From: Bacteriovoracaceae bacterium
Lineage (GTDB): Bacteria > Bdellovibrionota > Bacteriovoracia > Bacteriovoracales > Bacteriovoracaceae
Direction of reading: 5' to 3'
NCBI GenBank assembly: GCA_025210745.1
Contig: JAOARC010000001.1
Coordinates: forward strand, 1 to 39,555
Length of the DNA stretch: 39,555 nt
Shown here: positions 24,103 through 32,904 of the stretch, piece by piece
Layout of the letters: each line of letters opens with the position of its first letter
Position numbering within the stretch: the first letter of the stretch is position 1
Program-made: the position numbers and the translations under genes
The notes under the pieces: generated by a model
What the model was told of the DNA's origin: nothing
Database searches by the model: none
What the model saw: the letters and a program-made list of their open reading frames with translations, nothing else

Positions 24103-27100
24103 CAACTTGAATTTGTGAACCAGATCTTTTTTTATCAATATGAATATTAACCGGAAAACGATCTGTTAAGTTTTTAATATGTGAAATAAGTGTAATCATC
24201 TTACCTTTATCTTTTATAGACTCAAGCATATCTAATACTTCTTCGATACTGTCTTCATCTAGGGTTCCAAAACCTTCATCAATAAAGAAGGATTCGATCT
24301 GTATATCACCTCTGGTCATTTCACAAAGAGCTATGGCCATAGCAAGAGAGATCATAAATGTTTCACCTCCTGATAAAGTAGATATTTTTCTTTTTTTGTA
24401 GAACATATCTCTATCTTCTATATAGAAGTCAGTAGATTTATTTGTATTCACTATTTGAGCAATTTTGTATCTATCATCACATAGTTTCTTTAGCTCAGTA
24501 TTGGTCTGAATTAAAAGGTTAGATTCAATAATAGATAGGACATAGTTTCTAAATTCGTCTTTACCAATGATTTTATGTAAGTCTTCAAGGGTGCTAATTC
24601 TAGTATCTAACTTTTGTTTTTCTTTTAAGATCACCTCTGTACTAGATTTTGCTTTATTGTATTGTTCTACTATTGTTTGATTTTGGGTAATCTGTTTTTT
24701 TACTTCTTTTAATGTGGTTTTATGGGACTCAAGCTTTGCTGTATAGTCTTCTTTTAGGGACGAAGTTAATTCTATATCAAAGTCATTTGGATAATTAATG
24801 TCCTTAAGAGCGTAAATAGCATTTTTATAGGTATCCATTTCGATTTTTAGCAGTTTACTTATTTCAATTGTGTTCTTTGAAATAAGATCATTAACTTGTT
24901 CTGTAAGCATCGTTTTTTTAGACTTTAATGATGAAATTTCAATATGAAGTTTTTTAGATGTGTCGGTGTATTTATCATACTCTAATTTACACTTCTTATT
25001 ATTATCATTGATTGTTTTAATTGCTTTATCTAGTATTTGAGCAGTATCATTCTTGTCAATAAGTTTATTAAACTTATCAAGCTGGTCTTGTTCTTTTTGA
25101 ATAAGTTCTAAGTTATCCTCAATAGACTTTAATGATCTTTTTAGTGTGATCTCTAAGTTCCTAATAGCATCTTTACTTGCATTAATTTGAGTGTTTAGAT
25201 TAAGAGCTTGTTTGTATTGATTTTCCCAAGCTCTAAGCTCACTTAGTTTTACTATATTTGATTTAAAACTTTTGTTAAATTGGCCTATTTGTTCTTTTAT
25301 TTTTTCATTAATAAGATTGATTTGTTTTTCTTCTTTCGTGACAAGCTCAGAGTATTTTTCTATATCGGCACTAATTTGTTTTTGTATGTCTAAATTAGAC
25401 TTTATCTTGATTATGGATGCCTGTAGATGAGAAGCTTTTTTAGCGAGAGTTTCACTTTGTTCTTTTAGTTTATCATACTGGGCGACCTGTGAATTAGAAT
25501 CTTCTAAGGAGATTTTCAGCTTTTTAAGTTCTTGATCTTTAAGTTCAATATTTGATTGAAGCTCTATAAGTTGACGGCTTTCTTGGTCAATTTGAACCTT
25601 TGTTTTTTCTAGTTCAGCACTAATATTATCTATATTTGCTTGATACTTTTTTTCTTTATCTAAAGATACTTTATCTAGTTTGATATTGCTAAGATCAGTA
25701 GAGTCACAGACCTGACATTTTCCTGCATCAAGACTTTGTCTTTTTATATTATTAAGGATTATCCCCGCTATAGCATCTTTATTTAAAATAAGTTCTTCTT
25801 CATACCCACAAGATTTTTCTCTAAGATCATTAAGCTTTTTATTTAGAGACTGGGTTTTCTGTAAATACTTTACTTTTGTTTTTTCAACTTCCTTTAAAGA
25901 GGCCTTGTTAGTAACTATTTGTTCTTTTATTTGCTCAATATGCTTAAGTGATAAAAGAAGATCTGAAAGTTTTTGTGAAGTATCTTTTTCATCTTTAATT
26001 GTTTTATTTAACAGATCTATATTTACTTCATTAGACAGTGACGCTTTTTTTTCTTCAAGTAAGTTCTTATGTATATTATTCTTTTCGATCAAACTTTTTA
26101 GAGTATCAGCATTTTTATTTAAAAGCTGTATGCTTTTATTTAAAGTATCTTGGTCGATCGAAAAGTCAAAGTTTATTTCATTAGTCTTAGAAGATAGGCT
26201 CTCAATATTTTTTGTATGTTTTGCTATTTCATTTTGAGTATTTTTTATATAAGCTTTTGTTTCCTCATTGCGATTTTGATAGGCTAAAATATTACGTTTA
26301 CTCGTAATTATTTGCTCAAGAACTTGTTTTTTTTCTATGAGCTTAGGTATTTGTATTTCGACCTCTTTTGAGCTGGCCTTAAGGGCATTTTTAGTCTTTT
26401 TTAGGTTAATTGAGTTTTGGGCATTTTCTTTTTCAAAATGAGATAATTCTTTTGCAGTTAAAGATATTTTTTCTTTATTTGTATTAAGTAGATTATGGCC
26501 TTTAATAAGTTCATGAAGAGTTTTTTGATTAGCTTCAAGCTCTTGGATCAGTTTTTCTTCAGTGTTTAATATCTTAGTCTTTTCTTTGATTTCTTTTTCT
26601 AAAGATTCTATATCCTTGTTATGACCTAGATTGATCCCTTCTAGTTTTGCTTCTAAGTTTTTGACTTGGTTCTTTAGGGTTAAAATTTGTTGGTTATTCT
26701 TTTGGCTAAGATTTGATAAATCAAAGCTCTTATATAGTGTTTCTAAGATTTTTTTTCTGTCGGTATAATTACTTAATAAAAAATCACTAAATTTACCCTG
26801 GTTTAAAATAACCGTCTTTGTAAATTGATCAAAACTTAAGCCTATGATATGGCTGGCCTGCTCATCGAGAATATCAACTTTATCTCCATCAATTTTAAAT
26901 AGCTGTCTTTTGGGAAGAACTTTTTTTAAAGGCTCTCCATTTTTCTTTGCAACCTTACAACTCCATATAGCTCTATAGTCATTGTTGTTTACGCTAAAGT
27001 TCAAAGTTACATTTGCTCCTAGAGTACCTAGAGTAACTAAGTCAGGGCCAGCAATAGTCTTTTTTATATTTTGTCCATAAAGAGCAAGACAGATAGAGCT

Positions 27101-27238
27101 TAAAATAGAGGACTTTCCACTTCCGGTTTTTCCCGTTATCGCTAAGATCTTAGATATATCATGAAGGTTTTCAAAGTCTATTTTATGATGACCTTTTAAA
27201 GAACAAATATTTTCGATTTCAATAGAACTAATTTTCAT
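24092..27238 (-). CDS. sbcC: Exonuclease SbcC (Rad50-like ATPase)
   Basis: 1048 residues, the usual length. Walker A AITGKTGSGKSSI (about 33-45), then two long coiled-coil arms flanking a zinc hook KCQVCDS (Cys508 and Cys511), then signature LSGGETFMISLAMAIAL (near 955) and Walker B SFFIDEGFGTLDEDS. It pairs with SbcD to open DNA hairpins and process double-strand ends. ATG 27238 lies within the end of sbcD with GGAG 7 bases upstream; the genes overlap by 11 bases. Confidence 0.96.
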   Translation of the reverse strand: MKISSIEIENICSLKGHHKIDFENLHDISKILAITGKTGSGKSSILSSICLALYGQNIKKTIAGPDLVTLGTLGANVTLNFSVNNNDYRAIWSCKVAKKNGEPLKKVLPKRQLFKIDGDKVDILDEQASHIIGLSFDQFTKTVILNQGKFSDFLLSNYTDRKKILETLYKSFDLSNLSQKNNQQILTLKNQVKNLEAKLEGINLGHNKDIESLEKEIKEKTKILNTEEKLIQELEANQKTLHELIKGHNLLNTNKEKISLTAKELSHFEKENAQNSINLKKTKNALKASSKEVEIQIPKLIEKKQVLEQIITSKRNILAYQNRNEETKAYIKNTQNEIAKHTKNIESLSSKTNEINFDFSIDQDTLNKSIQLLNKNADTLKSLIEKNNIHKNLLEEKKASLSNEVNIDLLNKTIKDEKDTSQKLSDLLLSLKHIEQIKEQIVTNKASLKEVEKTKVKYLQKTQSLNKKLNDLREKSCGYEEELILNKDAIAGIILNNIKRQSLDAGKCQVCDSTDLSNIKLDKVSLDKEKKYQANIDNISAELEKTKVQIDQESRQLIELQSNIELKDQELKKLKISLEDSNSQVAQYDKLKEQSETLAKKASHLQASIIKIKSNLDIQKQISADIEKYSELVTKEEKQINLINEKIKEQIGQFNKSFKSNIVKLSELRAWENQYKQALNLNTQINASKDAIRNLEITLKRSLKSIEDNLELIQKEQDQLDKFNKLIDKNDTAQILDKAIKTINDNNKKCKLEYDKYTDTSKKLHIEISSLKSKKTMLTEQVNDLISKNTIEISKLLKIEMDTYKNAIYALKDINYPNDFDIELTSSLKEDYTAKLESHKTTLKEVKKQITQNQTIVEQYNKAKSSTEVILKEKQKLDTRISTLEDLHKIIGKDEFRNYVLSIIESNLLIQTNTELKKLCDDRYKIAQIVNTNKSTDFYIEDRDMFYKKRKISTLSGGETFMISLAMAIALCEMTRGDIQIESFFIDEGFGTLDEDSIEEVLDMLESIKDKGKMITLISHIKNLTDRFPVNIHIDKKRSGSQIQVVNH

Positions 27239-28391
27239 GGTGCTGCTCCATGAGTATATTGAATTCTTTTAATATATCATCTGGTATATCCTTAGCTTGT
27301 GGATACTTTAGCTTGTAGTAGTCTTTGAATATATCATCAATATTCTTTTGTCCTATATCAATTATTTCTTGATCATTTGTATTGTGATTCTTAAAGATAG
27401 GAGTCAAACTTAAAATTTGGCAGTTGTGTTCTTTTGCCTTGTCATAAATTTGATTGATAATTTTTGAATCATATTCTTCAAGATTGGCCCTTATTTCTAT
27501 CCATGTAGGAAGTTTAGAGTGATCAATAGATTCAATCTGTTCATAAATTGACTTTAGATCACCCTTAATTGATTTTAATTTACGAAAAGTAGGGATTTCA
27601 ATTTTTTCAATATCTAAGTTCTCTGTGATGCTGATAAGGTTAATATACTTTTTTGATGTTTCACTAAATCTTAAAGCCACAGGAGATCCACTATAGTAAG
27701 TATTGTGGGTTTTACTCATTTTTTGTGGTTTGTGAATATGTCCAAGGGCAAGATAGTCACAAGAGCTCTGAAGTTCTTTTAAAGGTAGTGATTCAAGTCC
27801 TAGAAAATTTAAAACATGTTCACTCTTAGAACTAGTAAAGCTTCCAAAGGCATGGTGTGACATGATGATTTTTTTACTATCTTCATGTTTAAAGTGATTC
27901 ATTTGCTTAATAATATCTTGATATAGATCTTGTGCTTCTAAAGAAGATTTATCTTTTATATCAATGGATTTTATAATGTCAATTGCCCTAAAATAGGGAA
28001 GATTGTTAACCTCTAGTTTTATTCCATCTTTGTTTAGTTCTACAAGATTTGATCCATCTTTTGGATAACCTGTAAAAATGTGAACCTTATGTTCCTTTAA
28101 CAAATTTTTAGGTGCATTGATAAAAGATGCACTGTCATGGTTTCCGCTAATAATAATAGTCTGACAATTTGTTTTAGAAATTTTTAATAGGAAGTCATGA
28201 TATAAACTGTATGCTTCATTAGGAGGGGATGGAACATCAAAGATATCACCAGCAACTAATAAAAGATCAATGTTTTCTTGTATGATATAGTCTTCTAGCC
28301 ACGAAAGAAATAATGCCTGCTCTTGAAGCCTCTCTTTTTTAAAAAGTCTTTTTCCTAAATGCCAGTCAGATGTGTGTATTATCTTTAAAAT
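27228..28391 (-). CDS. sbcD: Exonuclease SbcD (Mre11-like nuclease), ATT start
   Basis: 387 residues if translation begins at ATT 28391. The family N-terminus is encoded in frame right after it: K-I-I-H-T-S-D-W-H-L-G-K-R-L. No ATG, GTG or TTG exists in frame before that block, and an in-frame TAA lies two codons upstream of the ATT. The first usual start (TTG near 28103) would remove 96 residues and the catalytic motifs. Metal-binding motifs: Asp9-Trp-His11, Gly-Asp49, Gly-Asn84-His-Asp86, S-H-H-A-F-G and G-H-I-H. The ATT shares its A with the ricT stop (TAATT), mimicking the common TAATG coupling, and has AAGGA upstream. An assembly error at one base is the alternative. Confidence 0.9.
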   Translation of the reverse strand: MLKIIHTSDWHLGKRLFKKERLQEQALFLSWLEDYIIQENIDLLLVAGDIFDVPSPPNEAYSLYHDFLLKISKTNCQTIIISGNHDSASFINAPKNLLKEHKVHIFTGYPKDGSNLVELNKDGIKLEVNNLPYFRAIDIIKSIDIKDKSSLEAQDLYQDIIKQMNHFKHEDSKKIIMSHHAFGSFTSSKSEHVLNFLGLESLPLKELQSSCDYLALGHIHKPQKMSKTHNTYYSGSPVALRFSETSKKYINLISITENLDIEKIEIPTFRKLKSIKGDLKSIYEQIESIDHSKLPTWIEIRANLEEYDSKIINQIYDKAKEHNCQILSLTPIFKNHNTNDQEIIDIGQKNIDDIFKDYYKLKYPQAKDIPDDILKEFNILMEQHHEN

Positions 28392-29788
28392 TAGTTATCT
28401 TCCTTCTTCTTAAAGTTTTTCTTAGGTCTCTTATTGTGATTCTTTTTATTTTGCTTTGTTTTATTATCTTGTTTTTTATCATTGGACTTTGCTTTAAAGT
28501 CTTTTTTGTTTTCTTGATTCGAATCTTTTTTTAAGTTCTTTTTACCCAGATTTTTTCTGTGATCTCTTTTATGATCTCTTTTTGAATCCGATCTATACTT
28601 TTTATCAGTATCTTTTGAAGGTCTTTCAACATTTGCTTTTGAAATTTTTGTAAGCTCTTTATCAAAGCCTTCTTTATAAGCTTTTTTTGTCGTTTTAACT
28701 TCCATTAAATTTTCAAAAGTATCATGAGCATAGTCGATAGATTCATTATAAGATTTGATATGAAGGTTTTCTTTAATGTCTTCTTTCTTTTGATTTAATT
28801 CATTTAGACCAATAATAGTTCCTGTCTCATCTGCAATATGATCAAACTTTCTTGGCATACTAAAGTTATCTAGATATTTGTTGAATTGTTCTGCTACAAA
28901 CCTTTTAATTCTTCCTTTTTCTGTCAGAAGATCAAATTGTTCTGCTAGAATATTTAATCTAAAAACTTTTCCTTTATCTCCATTTTTAGTTTCAATAAAT
29001 GAACCTTCATTTGGAAGAAACTTTCTTTTTTGAGCATAGACTTCATCTTCATATTGCAGACAACACTTAAGCTGCCCACAAGCACCATTTAGCTTGCTAT
29101 AGTTAATAGAAAGGTTTTGATTTTTTGCCATCTTAATAGAGACATTTCCATACTTTGATAAGAATGAAGAACAACATAATTCTCTTCCACAAGGGCCAAG
29201 AGCTCCCATAGAGGCAGCTCTATCTCTTAATGAAATTTGTCTAAGCTCAATTCTAAGTTTTAACTCTGATACGAGATCTTTAACAAGCTCTCTAAAGTCA
29301 ACTCTAGCAGGTGCAACAAAGTAAAATACTACTTTTTTTCCAAAGCCTGTGAATTCAACGTGAGTCATATTCATATCAAGATTATGTTTTTCAATTAAAC
29401 TTTGGCATAGAGTTTCAGCATGTTTTTGTTTTTTGTAAACATCTAACTCTTTTGCAATATCTTCATCGGTAGCAACTTTATTGATATATCTTAGGGGGAG
29501 CATATTTTTATTAAATGCAGCTTCATAAGCAAATGAGTTAATATATCCTAGGGCAAGACCTCTATCACTCATGGCCATAACTTTTTGCCCGTACATTAGA
29601 GACCTTTTACCAATTAAAAAAGGGTAGGACTTAGCGTGACCTGGAAACCTCACTCTTACAAGTCTAAGTTTGTCACCATCTTTAAATTTACAATTATCTT
29701 CTGTAATTTCGTTATATTTATTTTGAGATGTCTTTTTTTGAGTATCTTCTTTTATTATGTTTGTTTGTTCTATTTCAACTTGGTCCAT
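28391..29788 (-). CDS. ricT: PSP1-domain protein RicT (YaaT family)
   Basis: 465 residues. Residues about 40-300 match the PSP1/RicT family: VRVRFPGHAKSYPF, a DFRELVKDLVSELKLRIELRQI block, then GPCGRELCCSSFL and NGACGQLKCCLQYE, the six cysteines typical of the iron-sulfur-containing RicT. In Bacillus RicT works with RicA and RicF on RNase Y-dependent mRNA maturation; no RicA or RicF is seen here. From about residue 355 there is an extra tail of over 100 residues, almost entirely Lys, Asn, Asp, Gln and Arg, which may bind RNA. AGGA precedes the ATG. It sits in the order tmk-holB-ricT, as in Firmicutes. Confidence 0.9.
   Translation of the reverse strand: MDQVEIEQTNIIKEDTQKKTSQNKYNEITEDNCKFKDGDKLRLVRVRFPGHAKSYPFLIGKRSLMYGQKVMAMSDRGLALGYINSFAYEAAFNKNMLPLRYINKVATDEDIAKELDVYKKQKHAETLCQSLIEKHNLDMNMTHVEFTGFGKKVVFYFVAPARVDFRELVKDLVSELKLRIELRQISLRDRAASMGALGPCGRELCCSSFLSKYGNVSIKMAKNQNLSINYSKLNGACGQLKCCLQYEDEVYAQKRKFLPNEGSFIETKNGDKGKVFRLNILAEQFDLLTEKGRIKRFVAEQFNKYLDNFSMPRKFDHIADETGTIIGLNELNQKKEDIKENLHIKSYNESIDYAHDTFENLMEVKTTKKAYKEGFDKELTKISKANVERPSKDTDKKYRSDSKRDHKRDHRKNLGKKNLKKDSNQENKKDFKAKSNDKKQDNKTKQNKKNHNKRPKKNFKKKEDN
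28401..28405 (-). promoter_or_regulatory. Shine-Dalgarno AAGGA for sbcD
   Basis: On the minus strand AAGGA (28405-28401) lies 9 bases before ATT 28391, inside the last codons of ricT. It marks the ATT as the ribosome's start point, since every other candidate start is either off-spacing or absent. Confidence 0.6.
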
Positions 29789-29855
29789 TATTTATCCTAA
29801 ATTGTGCGGATTTTATCATCTCATTAGTGGTCTCAAGTAGTCAAATTTAAAGGAG

Positions 29856-30584
29856 TTAATGCGAGCTGTTAATTAGCTTATAGAGTATATTCGCTCTGTG
29901 AATAATGGGATTGTTATACTCTTTATCTTCACTAATTTGTTTAAAGTAGTTTAGAGCATCGTTTAAGTACTTGTCGCTAATGGGCTTTGTTTCAATAATT
30001 TGGGCTATATATGCCATAATTTCATTTTCCAGCTTTGCATTGGATTTAAGCTCACTAATAAGTTGATGTATATCTTCAAATTCAGGCTTGGCAAGCGTTG
30101 TGGCATTATTACTTTGGCTTGTATCTTTTAAACGGATTTTGATTCCTCTAGATTCAATAGTACTTAATAATTTCATATTTTTATTATTAAGGATAAATAT
30201 AGTGATTTTGATATTCGGTTCTTCTAAAGTTTTTAAAAGCTTGTTAGAAGTATGCTTATTAAGTTTATGAGCATCATTAATGATGACATATTTTCTTTTA
30301 AAGCTACTTGCATCATAATTTATAAAAGAAAAAAGTTCATCAAAATCCGATATAATATAGTTTTTGTCTTGGTTTGGCTTAATGTTTAAAAAGTCAAAAG
30401 AGCTTTCTATGGCTTTGGTACTCATATTATCGCCATAGTTAAGTCTTATTTGTTTAATGAGATCAAGGCACCAATCATAGCAAAAATTCTCTTTTTGCTC
30501 GATGCAATCAACAATATAAAAGTGGGCAAGTTTGTCTTTAAAAGCCTTTGAAACAAGTGTTTTTTTTATATCATTATTATGCAT
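29856..30584 (-). CDS. holB: DNA polymerase III delta' subunit-like clamp-loader protein
   Basis: 242 residues, shorter than E. coli HolB (about 334). The AAA+-type block K-Y-V-I-I-N-D-A-H-K-L-N, NKLLKTLEEPNIKITIFIL and LLSTIESRGIKIRL gives the delta' signature (N-x-L-L-K-x-L-E-E-P and S-R with Gly rather than Cys). No Walker A is seen, in line with delta' not binding ATP; the zinc-binding cysteines of longer homologues are absent. Position between tmk and ricT supports the call. The ATG overlaps the end of tmk by 8 bases. Confidence 0.85.
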   Translation of the reverse strand: MHNNDIKKTLVSKAFKDKLAHFYIVDCIEQKENFCYDWCLDLIKQIRLNYGDNMSTKAIESSFDFLNIKPNQDKNYIISDFDELFSFINYDASSFKRKYVIINDAHKLNKHTSNKLLKTLEEPNIKITIFILNNKNMKLLSTIESRGIKIRLKDTSQSNNATTLAKPEFEDIHQLISELKSNAKLENEIMAYIAQIIETKPISDKYLNDALNYFKQISEDKEYNNPIIHRANILYKLINSSH

Positions 30585-31215
30585 TTAAAATTTCATCCAT
30601 ATGAGACTTTATATTTTCAAAAACTTCTTTTTGGTTTTGTTTTCCATCAATTATTTTAACTCTATCAAAGTTATCTGCACAGTAGTTATACCCGTCGATT
30701 AGCTTTTGATAAAACGATTCTTTTTCTTTTTCAAAATAATCTTTTTCATTGCCACGAATTGATTGTCTTTGCATTGAAGTTTTAATGTCAATTTTTAGAT
30801 AAAAGGTTGCTACTGGCTTTGTAGATAATAGACCTGTAGCATGAAGTTGTTCAATGTACTTAGGGCCAAGCTCTCTTGCAAAGCCTTGATAGGCCATAGA
30901 ACTATCAATAAATCGATCTAAAATAACAATATTTTTAGATTCATTTAGAAGAGGAAGGACCTTTTCAAATAATAATTGGGATCTAGAGCTTGCAAACAAA
31001 AGAGCTTCGGCCATAGGATGAAGCTTTGTTTGGCTATTTAAAATAGCCGATCTTAGTCCTTCACCAAAGTTTGTTCCACCTGGTTCTCTTAGTATACTAA
31101 CTGTAAAGCCTAGGTTTTCTAGGTAATCTTTTAGATTTTTTATTTGAGTTGATTTTCCACTACCTTCAATTCCTTCAAATGACAGAAGGTAGGAGTCCTT
31201 ATGTATTGTATTCAT
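30577..31215 (-). CDS. tmk: Thymidylate kinase
   Basis: 212 residues. P-loop FEGIEGSGKSTQ (residues 13-24), REPGGTNFGEGLR (the dTMP-binding D/E-R-x-P-G-G-T block), LFASSRSQL and VILDRFIDSSMAYQG with the D-R-F/Y/H motif. It phosphorylates dTMP to dTDP. There is no Shine-Dalgarno before ATG 31215; instead TATAAA sits 5 bases upstream, suggesting a leaderless transcript starting at the ATG. It follows the GYF-domain gene by 25 bases. Confidence 0.96.
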   Translation of the reverse strand: MNTIHKDSYLLSFEGIEGSGKSTQIKNLKDYLENLGFTVSILREPGGTNFGEGLRSAILNSQTKLHPMAEALLFASSRSQLLFEKVLPLLNESKNIVILDRFIDSSMAYQGFARELGPKYIEQLHATGLLSTKPVATFYLKIDIKTSMQRQSIRGNEKDYFEKEKESFYQKLIDGYNYCADNFDRVKIIDGKQNQKEVFENIKSHMDEILNA

Positions 31216-31220
31216 AAGAA

Positions 31221-31226
31221 TTTATA
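31221..31226 (-). promoter_or_regulatory. -10-like TATAAA placed for leaderless tmk
   Basis: On the minus strand TATAAA ends 5 bases before ATG 31215. Transcription would start at or beside the ATG. The -35 region is poor, so this is a weak promoter call supported mainly by the missing ribosome binding site. Confidence 0.35.
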
Positions 31227-31240
31227 GCATATATTATGTC

Positions 31241-32344
31241 TTAATTAAAGTCTTCCTCTGAGTCTCCTAAAGTATCAATAAGCTCAGGGTCTCCTAGTTC
31301 AATCGCTTCAATTTGCTCTTGAGTTAGTTCGTCTACATTGTCATATAAAGGCTCTTCAATAGCTGCTAAGTCTCTAGATACACTTTCTGGCATAAGTCGT
31401 TCTTCGTTTGGTGTTTCATCGAATTCATCAGCATAGTGAGTTATTCTTCTAGGTGCTTTTTTCTTCTTTGCTTTAACTTTTAGTGACTTTTTAGCTTTTA
31501 CGATAGATTTTTTTGTAGTTCTTCTTGGTTCAATACTAGCAGGAACTCTATTTCTAAGCTTTGGCTTTCTTGGACTATTATTAATAGCAACAGGTTTTGT
31601 TTTTATTGGTATGTTTGCAGTTTTTTCATCACTTTGTTGTTGAAGGTTTGATATAGCAATAAGAGCAATAAAAACAGAAGCAAAAAAAACACCAGTATAT
31701 TTTAGATTGATTGAGCTTTTTTTCTTCGCGATAAAGCCTGGTGGTATATCTCCAAGACTTTGTCCTTTATCATGGCCACCTCCAATGAAAGCAAGACCAA
31801 CCATTGCTTCAGTATCTTGATCAACATTAGGAATAAACTCATCCATATCTGTTACAAGCTCATAATTAGGGCTATTTGGTAGAGCGCTTTGAACCTTTCT
31901 ATCTCTTCTATCAAAGTAGCAGTGTTCATATATTTTAAACCATGTTTTTCCATTATCAGCACTCATTTGATGAGATCGCATTACAGTATTATCTGCTAAA
32001 AATTGTTCTATTTGTTTAATGGAAAATGGACCTTTTTTTATTCCAGAAATGAGTATATAGAAGTCACCTTCAACTTTAAATGTTCCTAGATCTACTAGTC
32101 TAGGGGATCTTCTTTGGAAGTGAGGATGGCTAAATATATTGATAAATATATTTTGAGCAAGATTGGCTGCTTGAATATTATCGAACATATTTTCATTTTG
32201 AGTAATATACTTTTTTAAGCTAGAGGTATCGAATGGCCCAATGGTTTGATCGCCATCTGATAGCATCCATAGCCCTTCTAACTGAAGCTCTTTTTCAATG
32301 ATTTGCTTATTAGTCAGTGCCTTTAATGTAATTTTTGATAACAT
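31241..32344 (-). CDS. Membrane protein with two GYF_2-like domains
   Basis: 367 residues. Two related blocks fit the GYF_2 pattern: residues about 24-60 (GLWMLSDGDQTIGPFDTSSL) and about 92-140 (FYILISGIKKGPFSIKQIEQ, ending K-T-W-F-K-I). Each has W/Y-x(n)-G-P-F followed by a helix. A single transmembrane helix spans about 216-234, followed by a Lys/Arg/Pro-rich stretch and then a very acidic tail (final 60 residues). GYF domains bind Pro-rich peptides. The N-terminus is probably cytoplasmic and the tail periplasmic by charge. AAGGAT precedes ATG 32344. Its role is unknown; it heads the tmk-holB-ricT run. Confidence 0.75.
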   Translation of the reverse strand: MLSKITLKALTNKQIIEKELQLEGLWMLSDGDQTIGPFDTSSLKKYITQNENMFDNIQAANLAQNIFINIFSHPHFQRRSPRLVDLGTFKVEGDFYILISGIKKGPFSIKQIEQFLADNTVMRSHQMSADNGKTWFKIYEHCYFDRRDRKVQSALPNSPNYELVTDMDEFIPNVDQDTEAMVGLAFIGGGHDKGQSLGDIPPGFIAKKKSSINLKYTGVFFASVFIALIAISNLQQQSDEKTANIPIKTKPVAINNSPRKPKLRNRVPASIEPRRTTKKSIVKAKKSLKVKAKKKKAPRRITHYADEFDETPNEERLMPESVSRDLAAIEEPLYDNVDELTQEQIEAIELGDPELIDTLGDSEEDFN

Positions 32345-32472
32345 AAGCCATCCTTCTTTATAAATATATCTATTCTACTTATCGAGTCATTGCTATGCGT
32401 TATTTAATCAATTACTAACAATTTTGGCTACTTTATGCTAAGTATTTAAAAAGAGGAAAATTGAGGATTTTT

Positions 32473-32904
32473 ATGGGAAAAATTGTCCATATCGTAGAGC
32501 GCTTTTTAGCTTTAGACGGCTGGGAAGCAAGATATAAAGAAGTGATGAAATTGGGAAAAGACCTTGAGTCTCTTTCTCAAGAATATCAAGTTGAAAAGTA
32601 CAAAATTAAAGGATGCCAATCTAGCGTGTGGTTAGTTCCAGCTTTAAAAGAGGGTAAGGTTATTTTTAAGGCCGACAGTGATGCAATGTTAGTTAAGGGG
32701 ATAATTGCCTTATTAGTTGAAGCTTATAGTGAGCTAACACCTGATGAAATTCTTCAGACAAAATCAGATTTTTTAAAAGAAATTGGAATTACAGAACATT
32801 TATCGATGAATAGATCAAATGGTTTGGCCAGTATGGTTAAGCAGATTCAAATGTATGCTATGGCCTATAAGACATTAACAGATAATGGAGTTATGAATGC
32901 TTAG
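32473..32904 (+). CDS. SufE-family sulfur acceptor
   Basis: 143 residues from ATG 32473, which has GAGG 6 bases upstream (a TTG at 32461 is open but less likely). IKGCQSSVWLVP carries the SufE catalytic Cys48, and the RYKEVMKLGKDL helix and LLVEAYSELTPDEI match the family. SufE accepts persulfide sulfur from the cysteine desulfurase SufS and passes it on. No sufS or sufBCD is in the window. It overlaps hemB by 8 bases, linking sulfur transfer with haem synthesis in one operon. Upstream 32345-32472 is shared with the divergent GYF gene. Confidence 0.9.
   Translation: MGKIVHIVERFLALDGWEARYKEVMKLGKDLESLSQEYQVEKYKIKGCQSSVWLVPALKEGKVIFKADSDAMLVKGIIALLVEAYSELTPDEILQTKSDFLKEIGITEHLSMNRSNGLASMVKQIQMYAMAYKTLTDNGVMNA

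Noticed and set aside
28104..28390. Apparent 290-base intergenic gap between ricT and sbcD
   Set aside because: It is an open frame coding for the catalytic N-terminus of SbcD; the gap exists only if ATT is not allowed as a start.
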